Part shown: positions 1 through 12,400 of the stretch, one piece after another
Position numbering within the stretch: the stretch's first letter is position 1
Layout of the letters: every line of letters starts with the position of its first letter
NCBI GenBank assembly: GCA_029721435.1
Contig: CM056583.1
Span: 76,015,120-76,079,119 of the forward strand
Direction of reading: 5' to 3'
DNA: 64,000 nucleotides
DNA from: Gymnothorax reevesii
Lineage: Eukaryota > Chordata > Actinopteri > Anguilliformes > Muraenidae
Translations under genes and position numbers: made by a program
The notes under the pieces: generated by a model
The model's input: only the letters and a program-made list of their open reading frames with translations
Database searches by the model: none
Told to the model about the DNA's origin: nothing

Positions 1-177
1 GTTGACCACCAACTGGAATAAGGAGTGCGTGACCCATATGGGATATCTTAGTGCAATTCTAGTTCTCCAGCTTAGAAATGCTAGCAAACCCAGCAGCAAA
101 AAGTGTTAGCGTAGGGTCCTACTGATCGGTGAGCTATAACTCCGACACTCGGCAGGGCCTCAGCGGTCAGAGGCAGG
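1..177. other. PTCD2 3' flank
   Basis: Sequence just past the PTCD2 stop. No AATAAA is seen on the minus strand, so the polyadenylation site probably lies left of the window. Confidence 0.5.
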
Positions 178-408
178 TCATTCTAAGAGCAGAGTGGACT
201 GGAGAGACCTGAACGCTCGACGCCTGCTCCTCTTCTGCTCCATGAGGGGCCCGATGGGCCCTCTTCTCCGGCTGGGCGTGTAGCACAGCATGTCCTCCAG
301 GCTCAGGGCCGTCACCTGACCGGCCTGCTGCAGCTCGGCCAGCGCCTGCACCACCCGCTCACACACCTGGGGCGTAGTCTTGACCGCCTGCTGCCGCAAC
401 ACCTCCAG
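178..408 (-). CDS. ptcd2: PTCD2 exon 10 (terminal coding exon)
   Basis: The acceptor is TTGCAG at 410-409 and the stop is TGA at 180-178. It encodes 76 residues starting [10 protein letters not shown] and ending STLLLE, including the conserved EDMLCYTP stretch. It is GC-rich compared with the surrounding introns. Confidence 0.93.
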   Translation of the reverse strand: MEVLRQQAVKTTPQVCERVVQALAELQQAGQVTALSLEDMLCYTPSRRRGPIGPLMEQKRSRRRAFRSLQSTLLLE

Positions 409-3400
409 CTGCAACAATAAACCCAGAGCCTTCGCTGTGACAGTTCAAAGAGCCAATTCTTTTGAACGGATTCTACAAGACCGTGTTTGAGAGGTCCTTT
501 CACCATCATGAATTTCAAGCTGGTCAAACTTCGAAAGGAAAGTTTATTGGCTCCCTTATTAATGTTAGTTAACACAACTAAATGTGAGTTGGGTCAATTT
601 CAAGATAAGCAGTGTTTCAACTCACAATTAGCGAAAAAGGTAGATAAGTTCAAGTTTTGAAGACAAACTTCATTATCTAAAACTGGTGATGAAAAATTGA
701 GTCAATGAGAAGAAATATGTTCACATATCTTTATAGGAAAGTCATTTTTATAGTGGTGCCCTCAGTCATCAGTTACGGTTACATCTGCATTAGATTGTTC
801 TTTCTAATCACGCCTTTGTGAGGTTATAATTCAAGGGTAAATACTGCGTACTCCACACGCATTCCAAAATCCTATCTGGAAGCTTGCTCTCCTACCTTGA
901 TGTGCACCATTGTACCCAAGAAATTTTTTTCAAAATTTAAAAGCATTCAAAAGCTCAATTTCTTTCAGTTACTAACAACGGGTGTCATTATACAAGCATT
1001 ATAATGTTTAGTTAAAAGGTGCACTATGCAAGTTTGTTTATTTTCTGCGCAATTATATTTTTGTCTCAGTTCGCCGGCATCTCGCCACGATCCGCTAGCT
1101 GCCTGCCCCGGAATTCACTGTTTAAAAAAAAAAAAAAAAAAACAGTGACAGCTCTGGTGACCGCACAGGAGTCACAAACTGCAAATAAACACAAGGGGAA
1201 CAGGCTGTGCCCCATAACATTATAACATTACAAACCGTTCCGGCCAGTCACCGACAAGAGTTGACAGTTACGGAGGCATGGGAGGGAGGGGCGAGCTACC
1301 TCTGTTTTGTTTGAATTTGATTGTCAACAGAAGTGATGTCAACAAACTTGCATAGTGCACCTTTAAGGACAAAGTAATCACGCATTAGTGACCTCTGAAC
1401 TTCAAGTATATAAAGACGCACTGAATAGATCCTAATCTTCTAACCCTTACCACTTCGTGAGAAAATACAGGCCTCTTCACAAACGTGGGGCTGTCGACCA
1501 TCAGTGCGGATTCCAGGACGGAGAGACCATCAATCACTTCTCCAGTCATGGCCAAAATGAGCACCTTCCAACCATTCAGCAAAGGACACCCAATCAACAG
1601 GGTCGTTCCAGCAAATTAAATTATCAAATGATGTTACATTCAGCAGTTATTCATGGACTCCTGCACTCGCCCCTCCAATCCAGAATGCTCTCAGTTTTCA
1701 TTTAATATGAGAGATAAATGACAGCACGTCTCTCAGGAAACAGCTTGCTGCGGCGCATGAAATGAACTCAAGAGGAAGCATTCAAAAGAGGCAACAGTAC
1801 AGAACTCTAATCTTCAAGTCACAGTTCCTGAGTAATACAAAAATGGCACAGGACCAAAAACGGCTATTCTAAATGTAGCCCAAGTGGTACAAAATTATCA
1901 AAAATGGCTCAAACAAGATATCATGCACCTGGACAGAGTATGCATCAAGGAACTACAATTTAGGCAGACTTACTTTAAGATTCTGGCTTATCTGATTGTC
2001 AGGGCTTATTATCTGCAAGAACACCGATTCCGCCCTTTCCAGATCATTCTGAAAATGAGAGTTGCCGTAAGTATTACAAATTAAATGCCACTTTGAACTG
2101 GAAATAACAAATATTCAAATCAGCAAGAGGTAATGAAGGAACACACAGCACTCACCTGTTTAAGAGCCAGGGCCACATAAAAACAGTAGGCTTGCCTGCT
2201 GACATGCAGGCCTTTAATCTGAGTCTCCTCTAATATAGTGGTACAGATCTTGTATGACTGCTGGGTGTTCTGTTAATGTGGACAAGAGGTGGTTTAGGTG
2301 GCAGGCAAGCCAGGTCACCACAGTCATGCCACACTTGGCATGTAAAAGCAGAGGAGGGTGTAGGAGCTGTGTCACGATTACTGCACATGCTCAGAACTTG
2401 CATCCCAAGAAAGTGAATCTGCTTGGCTTAAGTCACAATCTGATTCCATCCTTGCCAATCAGTCTTCATTTTGCATTGTTTTCCTGCATTTTTGTTACTG
2501 CGGCATTATGCTTTCTATATTAGGTACCTTTCAATGGAAATTCGAGGATTCAAAGCGCAATTTTTAAGCTTTAACCAAGGGATATGAAGAATGTAAGCAG
2601 GCTGCCATCGCCAATAACCATAGAAGAAAAATACCTTCTAGATTTTGACTTGCAGTTCAGTAGATTTACTTCACTTAAAGATGTGACCATGCGCTGTAAT
2701 CGTTACACAGCTCCTTTAACAAAGGTATTCTCATGGCGGAGAAGCACAAACATTAGAGTGAAGCTCAGTAAAACGTGAGCGCCATTATCGTAAAGAACAC
2801 ATTCAGGCATGCGTCACATATGGCAAAACGCATTTCGCTAATGTTCTCCACAGCCAGCCATCACAAGACTCTTACCAGTTTGTAGCAGATGGCGAGAGCC
2901 ACAGTGAAGGTTTCCTTGTTTAAGGGCACTTTCTGCTGCTGCATGCTCAGTAGCACCTCCAGTGCACCTGTGATTATAGGCGTGAGGTCGGCATATTACA
3001 GTCCATTTAAACACAGCTGATGCTTAATGAAGACAAAGAAAACAAAACAACTTCCATCAAGGTCGCCAAATGCCTTCATCGAAAAATGTGGATAATAACT
3101 GGCTGAAAATGGACCAGTTTTCTTCCATTTGACCACAATTACCAACATTAAAAAAAAACACCTCCACTCACGGTCAAATGCAACTTAAGACATAAATGAA
3201 CCAGCGTTTGGCAGATTGATATTATTGAAAACATATAAAATAGAAACCAGTCAGAGCACAAAAACACTACTGTTAAACCCATAATCTCTGATCTGGTTGA
3301 TCATGAGAAGGCGGGACATGAGCTCAGTGCTGTTAATGCGTAATGGTTAGGTCAACCTCCATGACTCAAGCTCATGAGCAACATGAGAACAACCCAACCA

Positions 3401-6400
3401 TTGAATTCTTTTACAGCACATGATTCCCCCTTCTCTGTTCATGTGCTCTACCTGGCTGTGACACTAGCTATACATTTTAAAATGTATAATGCAAAGTTCA
3501 CACACATAGTATCGGTCCAATCTCAATGCAACCATTACATCATCAAGGTTAGCAGAAGGGACTAGCAGGGTGGTCAGTAGGAATTAATGATAAACAAATG
3601 GATAATGGATTAAATAATTACAAACAGGGATAGTACTGCACAGTCTTCTCTTATTGATGTCCTGCCTCCCACTGTGAATAAGTTGCAGATCACATACAGT
3701 GCCCTAAAAATTATTGGCACCATTAGTGAATATGAAAAGAAGAGGTAGCAGAAAAAAATGACTTTACTGTTTATCCTCTTAATCTTTCACTCAAAACATT
3801 CACAAAAGAATCTTGCAATTTTATTGAAGTACAATTATTGGAACAAAAAGCATTACCATTGAGTAATTTCTGCTCTGCAAGGACAGTGTCACCAAAAACT
3901 GAGATTGCTTACCGTCATAACACCCCTTCATGAACAGCATATCCATCGCTATGTTGAAGGACGTTGTGTCTGAGAAGAATCCTGTCAGGGTCTGAAACCG
4001 TAAGGAAAGATGCCAATTGTCACAGGAATAGGAAAAGCACATGGGAGACATGATGAAGTGATAACACAGATTTGATTTTCATTTACCACAATATTCAAAT
4101 ACATTAAAAAAATAAAGAAATGAAAGATTGAATAATGTGACAGTGACATGCCCCGAGAAGAACTGCAATTTACATGCATTGCACAAATGATCAATTACAT
4201 TCCCATTTTCCAACAGTTCATATGCTAATAGCATTTTAAACAACAGCGCCCTCTGTTGCTAAGGTTTTTACATAGCAAGCTTATGGACGGCGTCACGCTC
4301 CGAAAAGGATAAACGGGTGTGAGCATGCCCTCTGTGAACACACAAAATCTTACAGTCATGTTACGCGTCATCATAACACACCATATTATATTAAAATTGC
4401 ATGGAGCACCGCATTCATTCAATATCATGAAAAAATATCACATCCATAACAGGCTATGCCCCAAACAGCATATCACCCATAAACCGAGGACAACATGCCA
4501 GTTAATACAGAACCCAATTAAATATTTTCAAAAACAATTTTTTCATTCCCACAAAATACACTTTTCTGACATTTATATGAGAAAAAAGAAAGTTTTGCAA
4601 GGCATGTTCAAGAATGTTAAAACTTATTTTAAATTATTTAAATAAACAAAAAACTAAGTGAAATATATAAAATTTGCGAAAATGTGAATGCATCACAGCC
4701 AGCACGATGCAGAACAGCAGTAAAAGACAGATATCTTTGACATTGGCTTGGCTGGACTACCTTGTCCTTAATTGCTTCTGCTGCAACCTCCTCCAGACCC
4801 AGCTCATAGCAGAGCCTCATAAACAGCGGACCGAACTTGAACTCTCCAAACGCCACATTGAAATTCTCTTCATGGTACCTGACAATCCCCAGAAAACATC
4901 CTGAATGTCAGACTTTCAGTCCATGTTGAATGAACCAATTATTCTTAAAAAGTTTTTAAGAGTGCTTTTCCCAACAGGGTACTTATTCCTGAATTACTTC
5001 CTGGTTCTGTTTTCAATATTGACTTTGGCCACAACATCCACAGCACAAATAACTATTTTTTAAAGCCAGTCTTGAGTTGTAATTTACATGTATAATGAAA
5101 TTGAGCCAAAAGAAGAAGAAAAAAAAAAAAAAAGAAAAAAAAAAGCGTCTGTCACTAACATGGCAATATCCCCAGCCGCTTCAATTTTGTGTGTCCGTAC
5201 GGAAGGAGTAAAGAGCCCAATGCTATATCCCCCACCGCGCGATTTAAAAAAAAAAAAAAAAACGCAGATAATCCAACACCATTTAATTAATTGATCAAAG
5301 AGAAACATTAATAATAATGGAAAGACTTCCATGCATCAATCCATCCATTCTCTATACCTGCTTATTCCTCACTAGGGTCGTGGGGGAGCTTGAGCCTATC
5401 CCAGCTGACTATGGGCAAAAGGCAGGGACCCACCCTGGACAGCTCACCAATCCATCACAGGTCGCACACACCATTCACACACCATTCACTCTCACACTCA
5501 TACCTATGGGCAATTTAGCATCTCCAGTTAGAAATTGAAATACTTATTAAATGGAAATATCGTGACTAAATTTTAACGACAGTCACAAATATCCAGACGA
5601 ACACTACACACTCTAATGTATCCTCCACACGTATAAACTGCGAAAGTGTTGGGTTTGCAAAAAGGCCATTTTTCTCTCCCACTGCCATTTTTTTCCAGGC
5701 CTCTACCTGTATATCGTGTTCCGGGCAGTAACCACATCATCTGGAGTTTGACACAGGTGTAGCAGTAATTTGAGTTCATCTTTCAGGATCAGTTCTCTCT
5801 TTTGAAGTTTCTGGTTAAGCTTTTGAAAAAACTCCTCTGAAAATCAAAAATAATCAGTTAAATACAAGGATTAAAAAAAAAAAGCAGTCAACAGGTTGTG
5901 TGAATAAATATCTGAGAAAGAGGGCTTACAGTGGCTAAAAAATGGCAAGAATTTGAAATATGTAAACCTTGAACGCTGCAACTATAGCCCGTTTTGTTCA
6001 TGATTTATATATTCTTCATGAAGTTCACATAACCTGAATGAAAAAAATATTAACAGCAATATGATCACCACGGGGAGAAAACGGTGATGCATGCAAACAG
6101 TCCAATGACTCAAAGAAAACCTACATCTGTAATTCTGCTCAGTAAAAACAACATCATTTTCCCCAAGCTCAATCAAAACCTGCCTCAGGAGTCATAATAT
6201 CCCATAAATTTACAGTAAGATTTTAACCTGGTGACAGACCACGTCATGATGATTATTAGATAATGTCAACATCATGCTTCTCAAATTACTTCTTTGGTCA
6301 AATTCACCAGATGTGGATGGGAGGATTCTAATGTCAAAAAAACACTGCATCTCTGCAGAAACACAGCAAATTTAACAAGGAGAAGATAATCACCAAGAAC

Positions 6401-9400
6401 AACTGAGAGGCAAATAACAAACACCTGCTTTCTATGGGTATCAAGGCACCCAGTTCACAGAGTAAAATGCACCCGGCGTCACAGAAGAACCCTGCTCAGT
6501 TACAATTCTGCTCTGGTTCCAAGTTTTCCAACACCTGGACCTAGAACAGGATATTAACATTTTTTCAAACTCATGCAAAGTGTAGAAGTGAAAATTAAAT
6601 TACCTTTTCCCTCAGACATTTGATGAGCAACTGCAAGTTTTCTCTGTTGGAACTCATGCAGTCGAATGACATCTTCAGACAACAGATTTCTTTTTGCTGA
6701 AATTCAGAAGACACCCAGCTATCATAGAGGGCCAGCATGATGATAGCTGCTCAATGATACTGATCTCAAACCATGTAGTGCCTCCCAATTCAAGTGTGAT
6801 AAAGTTGAGGGAATAATTTAATTTTTCCTTTAGCTGAACTGTGGGCGGGTGGGGGCACCAAGGGTTCAAAATAAGATAAGATGAGAACACTTTATCTTAG
6901 TATCCCAAAGGAAATTTGCCTTGCATAGCATCAACTCATCTGCCAAATTGAACAAAAATAGCAACATGCAAAACAACACTTACAACAATATGCACAGAAC
7001 TAAAATAAATTAAGACATCACCTTGAAAAAAACAAAACATCACAGAGGTACCCCACATAAGATACAGAGAATGATAAACTTTACAAGTACTGCTTACATG
7101 GTAAAATAACATAACAAGCGCAAACAGTTTAAGAGATATCTGCATGGCAATCCCCCGATGACCAACTAAATTATATTTTACCAAACCACAAATTGTGAAC
7201 TTGGAGTTAACTAGGATCTAAACTTTCTTTATCTTATTAACTGGAAATCACTCAACCATTATCGAACCGCATGGTCGGGGCAACGGGGGCTGAAGTCTAT
7301 CCCAGCATATGGATGAATCCTTTACGGGCATCACCTACACTAACGCCGATGGGCAATTCAGTCTCCAGCTAGCCCAACAGGCATTTCCTTGAACTAAGTG
7401 AGGATTACGTGCAAACAACACACAGCCCATGGCCATCTTGCTTTGAGAAATCAGTGCTACCCACTGCGCCACCTAAGCTATTAACTAAATTGCAATAAAT
7501 TACTCCATTGAGGTTAATAATATTACTGATATAAAACAGTTGAAATCTAACAGACGTTGCTTGCTGCACTAGTCAGGAAGAAGCAAATGTCCACTCTTAT
7601 TGATTTACTTTTTTCCATTAGGAGCAATAAAATTTCTGCAAATGCTGTTCTCTGCTTCAAATTTTGGGTTCTCTGCCCTATTGCCTGCATCAGGAATACT
7701 CATGTGTAAAGAGCTATACCACAAACCATGATTAAGAGTAATACAAAAAGCTATTATGAACAAGCTTTTCTTACTGACTTTTATTTTAGTGACATCAACC
7801 TCACATCTGGAACTCCTCAAGCTGAATTAGTTTGAGGCTTTTTTTTTTTTTTTTTTTTTGCAGAAACAGTCCTTGCTCTTGTAAACAAGAATGCCCCCAG
7901 GAAAAAGCTCAGCGTGAAAAACAGATCTAAGTCATGTTTTTTTCCCCCTGAACCATTAACATTATTAATTTATAGCTTGATTTCTTGGAAGATGCAAGAA
8001 AAATGCATCCCACTGGGCCAGTTTTAGAAATATGAGGAACAAATGCACATCCCTCATAAAGAAAATGAAGTCTCATTATATTTGAACTTGAGTTCTGGCT
8101 CTAGCTCCAACGTAGCAAAATTCTGGAAGACGGTGAAATCTAGCAAAAACAACTCTGCCGGGGCCCTACCAAGTCATGTAAAGTTCAATGACACCCTGGT
8201 CACCAATCATTTGGAGATCAGCCTTTCATAGTCGCTTTGTAGCTGCTGGTGATATTTTTTGAAAAAGTAGACAATGGAGTACCTTCTCATAATATTGGTC
8301 ACCCCATTATCAATCATGGCTTTGTATCCACTCCCTACAGCGCCTCTCTCAGTGCAGTCACTCAGGCTCTTCAATCTGTTGACCAAAAGAAATCTAGCGG
8401 AGAAGACCACTTGGATTTTTTTCCCCTCCATCTTTCTTCTTTACTCATTGCTGAGCATGTAATGCACATTTTTGATCTTCCCGTTTCTACGGGTGTTGTT
8501 CTGAGACTTTGAAAAACTGTTTGTGTTGTCCCAATACACAACGGTAGAAAAAGGACAGACCCAAATAATTCTAGACTAATACCTAGACTGCCTTGCTTAG
8601 CAAAAATTTCAGAGGCGCTCGTAAATTGCCAGCTTAAGGAATTTCTCATCATCATCTTAGCCAACATCAATCTGGTTTTAGGTTACAGCATAGCACGGTC
8701 TCTGCTGCAACTTTGATTGTGAAAAATATACAAGTCCAATTTCAAAATGGTTGGGACAAAGTATAAATTATGAATAAAATAAATAAAATGACTTTCAAAT
8801 CACACCAGCCAGTATTTTATTCAGAACAGCACAGAGATAACATAGCAAATGTTGAAACTGACAAATTTTTCAATTTTATCCACAAAATGAGCTCATTTCA
8901 AATTTGATGGCTGCTACACGTCTCAAAAAAGTTGGGACAGGGGTCCGTTTACCATGGTGTAGCATCCCCTCGTCTTTTTAACACAGAGTGGAGGCGTCTG
9001 GGCATTGAGGAGACAAGTTTCTTGAGTTTAGCCATTGGAATTTGATCCCACTCTTGTTCAATACAGGCTTCCAGCTGCTGGAGAGTTTTGGGTCTCCATT
9101 GACGGACTTTTCGTTTAATTGTGCGCCAAATGTCCTCAGACCGTGCAAGATAAGGACTGCAGGCAGGCCAGTTCAGCACACGGACTCTTCTACTACAAAG
9201 CTGTGCTGTTGTAATAGCTATGTGGTTTTGCATTGTCCTGCTGAAATACACAAGGCCTTCCCTGGAATAGATGTCATCTGGAGGGGAGCACATGTTGCTC
9301 TAAAACCTTTATATACCTTTCAGCATTCATGGTGCTTTTTGAAACGTGAAAGTGTCCCAGACCATATGCCTTAATGCATCCCCATACCATCAGAGATGCT

Positions 9401-12400
9401 GGCTTTTGAACTGAATACGGATAACAGGAGGGGAGGTTTTTCTCCTCTTTAGCCCGGAAGACACAACGCCCGTTATTTCCAAAAAGAATGTAAAATTTGG
9501 ACTCGTCAGACCACAGACGCTTTGCCACTTTGCTAAAGTCCATTTTAAAAGAGCCTTGGCCCACAGAACACAGCGGCGCTTCTGGATCATGCTCAACAAT
9601 GGCTTTGTTTTGGCATGATAGAGTGTTAGGTGGCATCTGTGGATAGCATGGCGGACTGTGTTTACAGACAGTGGTATCTTGAAGTGTTCCTGGGCCCATT
9701 TAGTAATGTCAATGACAGAGTCATGCCTGTAAGGGATGCAGTGGTGTCTAAGGGCCCAAAGATCACAGGCATCCAGTAAAGGTCTTCGACCTTGTCCCTT
9801 ACGCACAGAGATTTTTCCAGTTTCTCTGAATCTTTTGATGATGTTATGCACGGTCGATGAGGAGACCTTCAAAGCTTTCGCAATTTTAAGTGGAGGTAAA
9901 CTGTTTTAAAAGTATTCCACAATTTTTTATGCAAGCCTTCACAGGTTGGAGAGCCTCTGGCCATCTTTACTTCTGAGAGACTCCACCTCTCTAAGACATC
10001 CCTTTCATAGCCAATCATGTTACACATCTGATGCCAGTTAACTTAATTACTTGCTAAATGTTCTTTCAGCTGATTCTCTTATATATTAATTGCCTTTTCA
10101 GCCCTTTTTTTGCATGTGTCCCAACTTTTTTGAGAACTGTTGGAACCAGAAAATTTGAAATAAGCTCATTTTGTAGATAAAAATGTAAAATGTCTCAGTT
10201 TCAACATTTGAAATGTTATGCATGTTCTATTGTAAATAACATATTAGCTCATGTGATCTGAAAGTCATTGCATTTTGATTTTATTCACAATTTACACTTA
10301 GTCCCAACTATTTCAGAATTAGGGTTGTACTTAATGTCTCGGATGTGAAAAATAATTGTGCTGCCGTTTTTGTGGACCTCTCCAAGGCATTTGACACTTG
10401 ATCACTCCTTGCTTTTATACATTTTGCATATTGTTGGTTTTAGTTTGCATGCTTGAAAAATGGTTCCATAATTACCTGTCTAATATGCAGCAGTCAGTAG
10501 TCTGGGAACCTACTCATTCAGAGTTTTTACCAAGAACCAAGGGTGTACCACAAGGTTCCATCTTAAGTCCTTTTTTTTTTTTTTTTTTTAAATCGATTTA
10601 CATTATTCCTCTTTCATCTCATTGCTATGCACATTTAAATGCAGACGGAAATTTTGTACTGCATCGCCAAATCTGCTCTGCTCGCTGAGGAAAACCTACA
10701 GCATTCTTTTAATGCAGTGCAATCGGAACTTCATGAATTAAAATTGAATACTCATAAAACTGTGTTTATGCTATTTTCAAGAGCAAGGGATAAACACTTT
10801 GGAAACACCAATACTGGTCAAGAAATTACGTCAAAATTGTTTTTTTTTTTTTTTTTTTCCCCTTTCAGATCAAACTAATTTCCAATGTTCTGTTACATGT
10901 TCTGTCTCTTTTGGATAACAGTGATGTGATTTTTTTTGCACGCATCTGGCTCGACTCCTCAACTTTTGGATGTTGTCCATCATTCTGCTCACCAGCTCGT
11001 TATTGCTGATGCTTACAATGCTCATCACTGCAATCAATCTAATAAGAGTTGACAGAAGACAACACAGCTCGCCGGAGAACTTAAACCTTGTTGTACTTGG
11101 ACGCGGATGCGGACACCGACGCAGAGGGTATGGCAATAGCTCTCCGAGGACATTCGTCCTGGCGAGCTAAAAATGTAGGATGGTCTTCCCTTACAGAAAG
11201 ACGTAGATATAAACAAGCTAATGTCAATCGCTAGGCCCTTGCGAGGAAGTTGCCATCTAACACCTCCTCTCTGCTAGTTTGGTCCTCTGGACTATACAAG
11301 TCTTGATCCAATGACTGGCTTTCACTGCAAGTTCCTCATGTAATTCTGAGTTTGTTATATCAGCTTTTAGTTTGTATGCCCCAACCACTTTAAAACTTAC
11401 CAGCTAGGTATCCCACAGAGTATTCATAATCTTTATCAAAAATCATTGTCTCTCTGTCCTTGCTTGCTTTAACTGATTGTTTAACTGTTCCCTGACAATA
11501 GGCCGATATTGACATTTAGAACTTCCTATTGTATTTTTTCGCGATGAAAACTAAGATGCAAATGCTTTTTAATGCAAATTTGTTGTTTTTAAACTATTTA
11601 GGATTAATTAAACTGATCGGGAACGCCCCCCATCGAAATGCCCGGAACTGCCTTATATGGCAACTGATGTAATGCAAGGAAGCCAGCTGGTCAGATCTCG
11701 CTCACTCTACAATAAAATGTACACACACTATGCTTTATTTACCATAGCCAGCTGACAGACCCTAACAAAAAAAAAAAAAAAACATTGTTGGAATACCATA
11801 ATGTTTATCACCAAAAAACTATAATATTACTGTAGTAATTGTATGTTTTTTTTGGAACACACAATATAGATTTGAGTGCAACTGTTGAAATGTTGTAGGG
11901 CTACCAAGCTAATGAAATAACAGTACAGAAGAAAAGCTTTAATAATACTATAAACTTCAGGATTATTGGCAAGGGCATTTGCCAGAATACGTGCCGTTGA
12001 GCCGCTTTCACACCGTAGGCGAGGCGGGTTTTTTCGTACGACAGATTAAATTAAAAGACGTATGTATTCGCGTCTTCGCATTGACTTAGGGTGTGATCTG
12101 TCATGCAAAAGATTTGTTTCGCGTCCGGTGTGAAAGCAGCTCTAGACACGCACTCAAGCTAAATGGCTAGCTGACGTCAATTTCCTGCAGTGCTTACCCA
12201 GATAGCAAGCACCTCCACTCCAGATCTGCCTCGAATCTGAGCCGGATCAGCTGGAGTCGGCAGAACCGGGCAGATCCGGAACGGAGGTGCTTGCTATCTG
12301 AGTAGCCAGCTAACTTAATCCGACATAACGTTAGATTTTCATGAATTTTGATTATGAAATTATACAGCAAGCGTTCAGTCCAGTGTTGAGATAACTGTCA

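Noticed and set aside
1019..1225. Open frame inside the TTAA MITE with a poly-Lys stretch
   Set aside because: The Lys run comes from an A-run in a non-coding MITE; no transposase motif is present.
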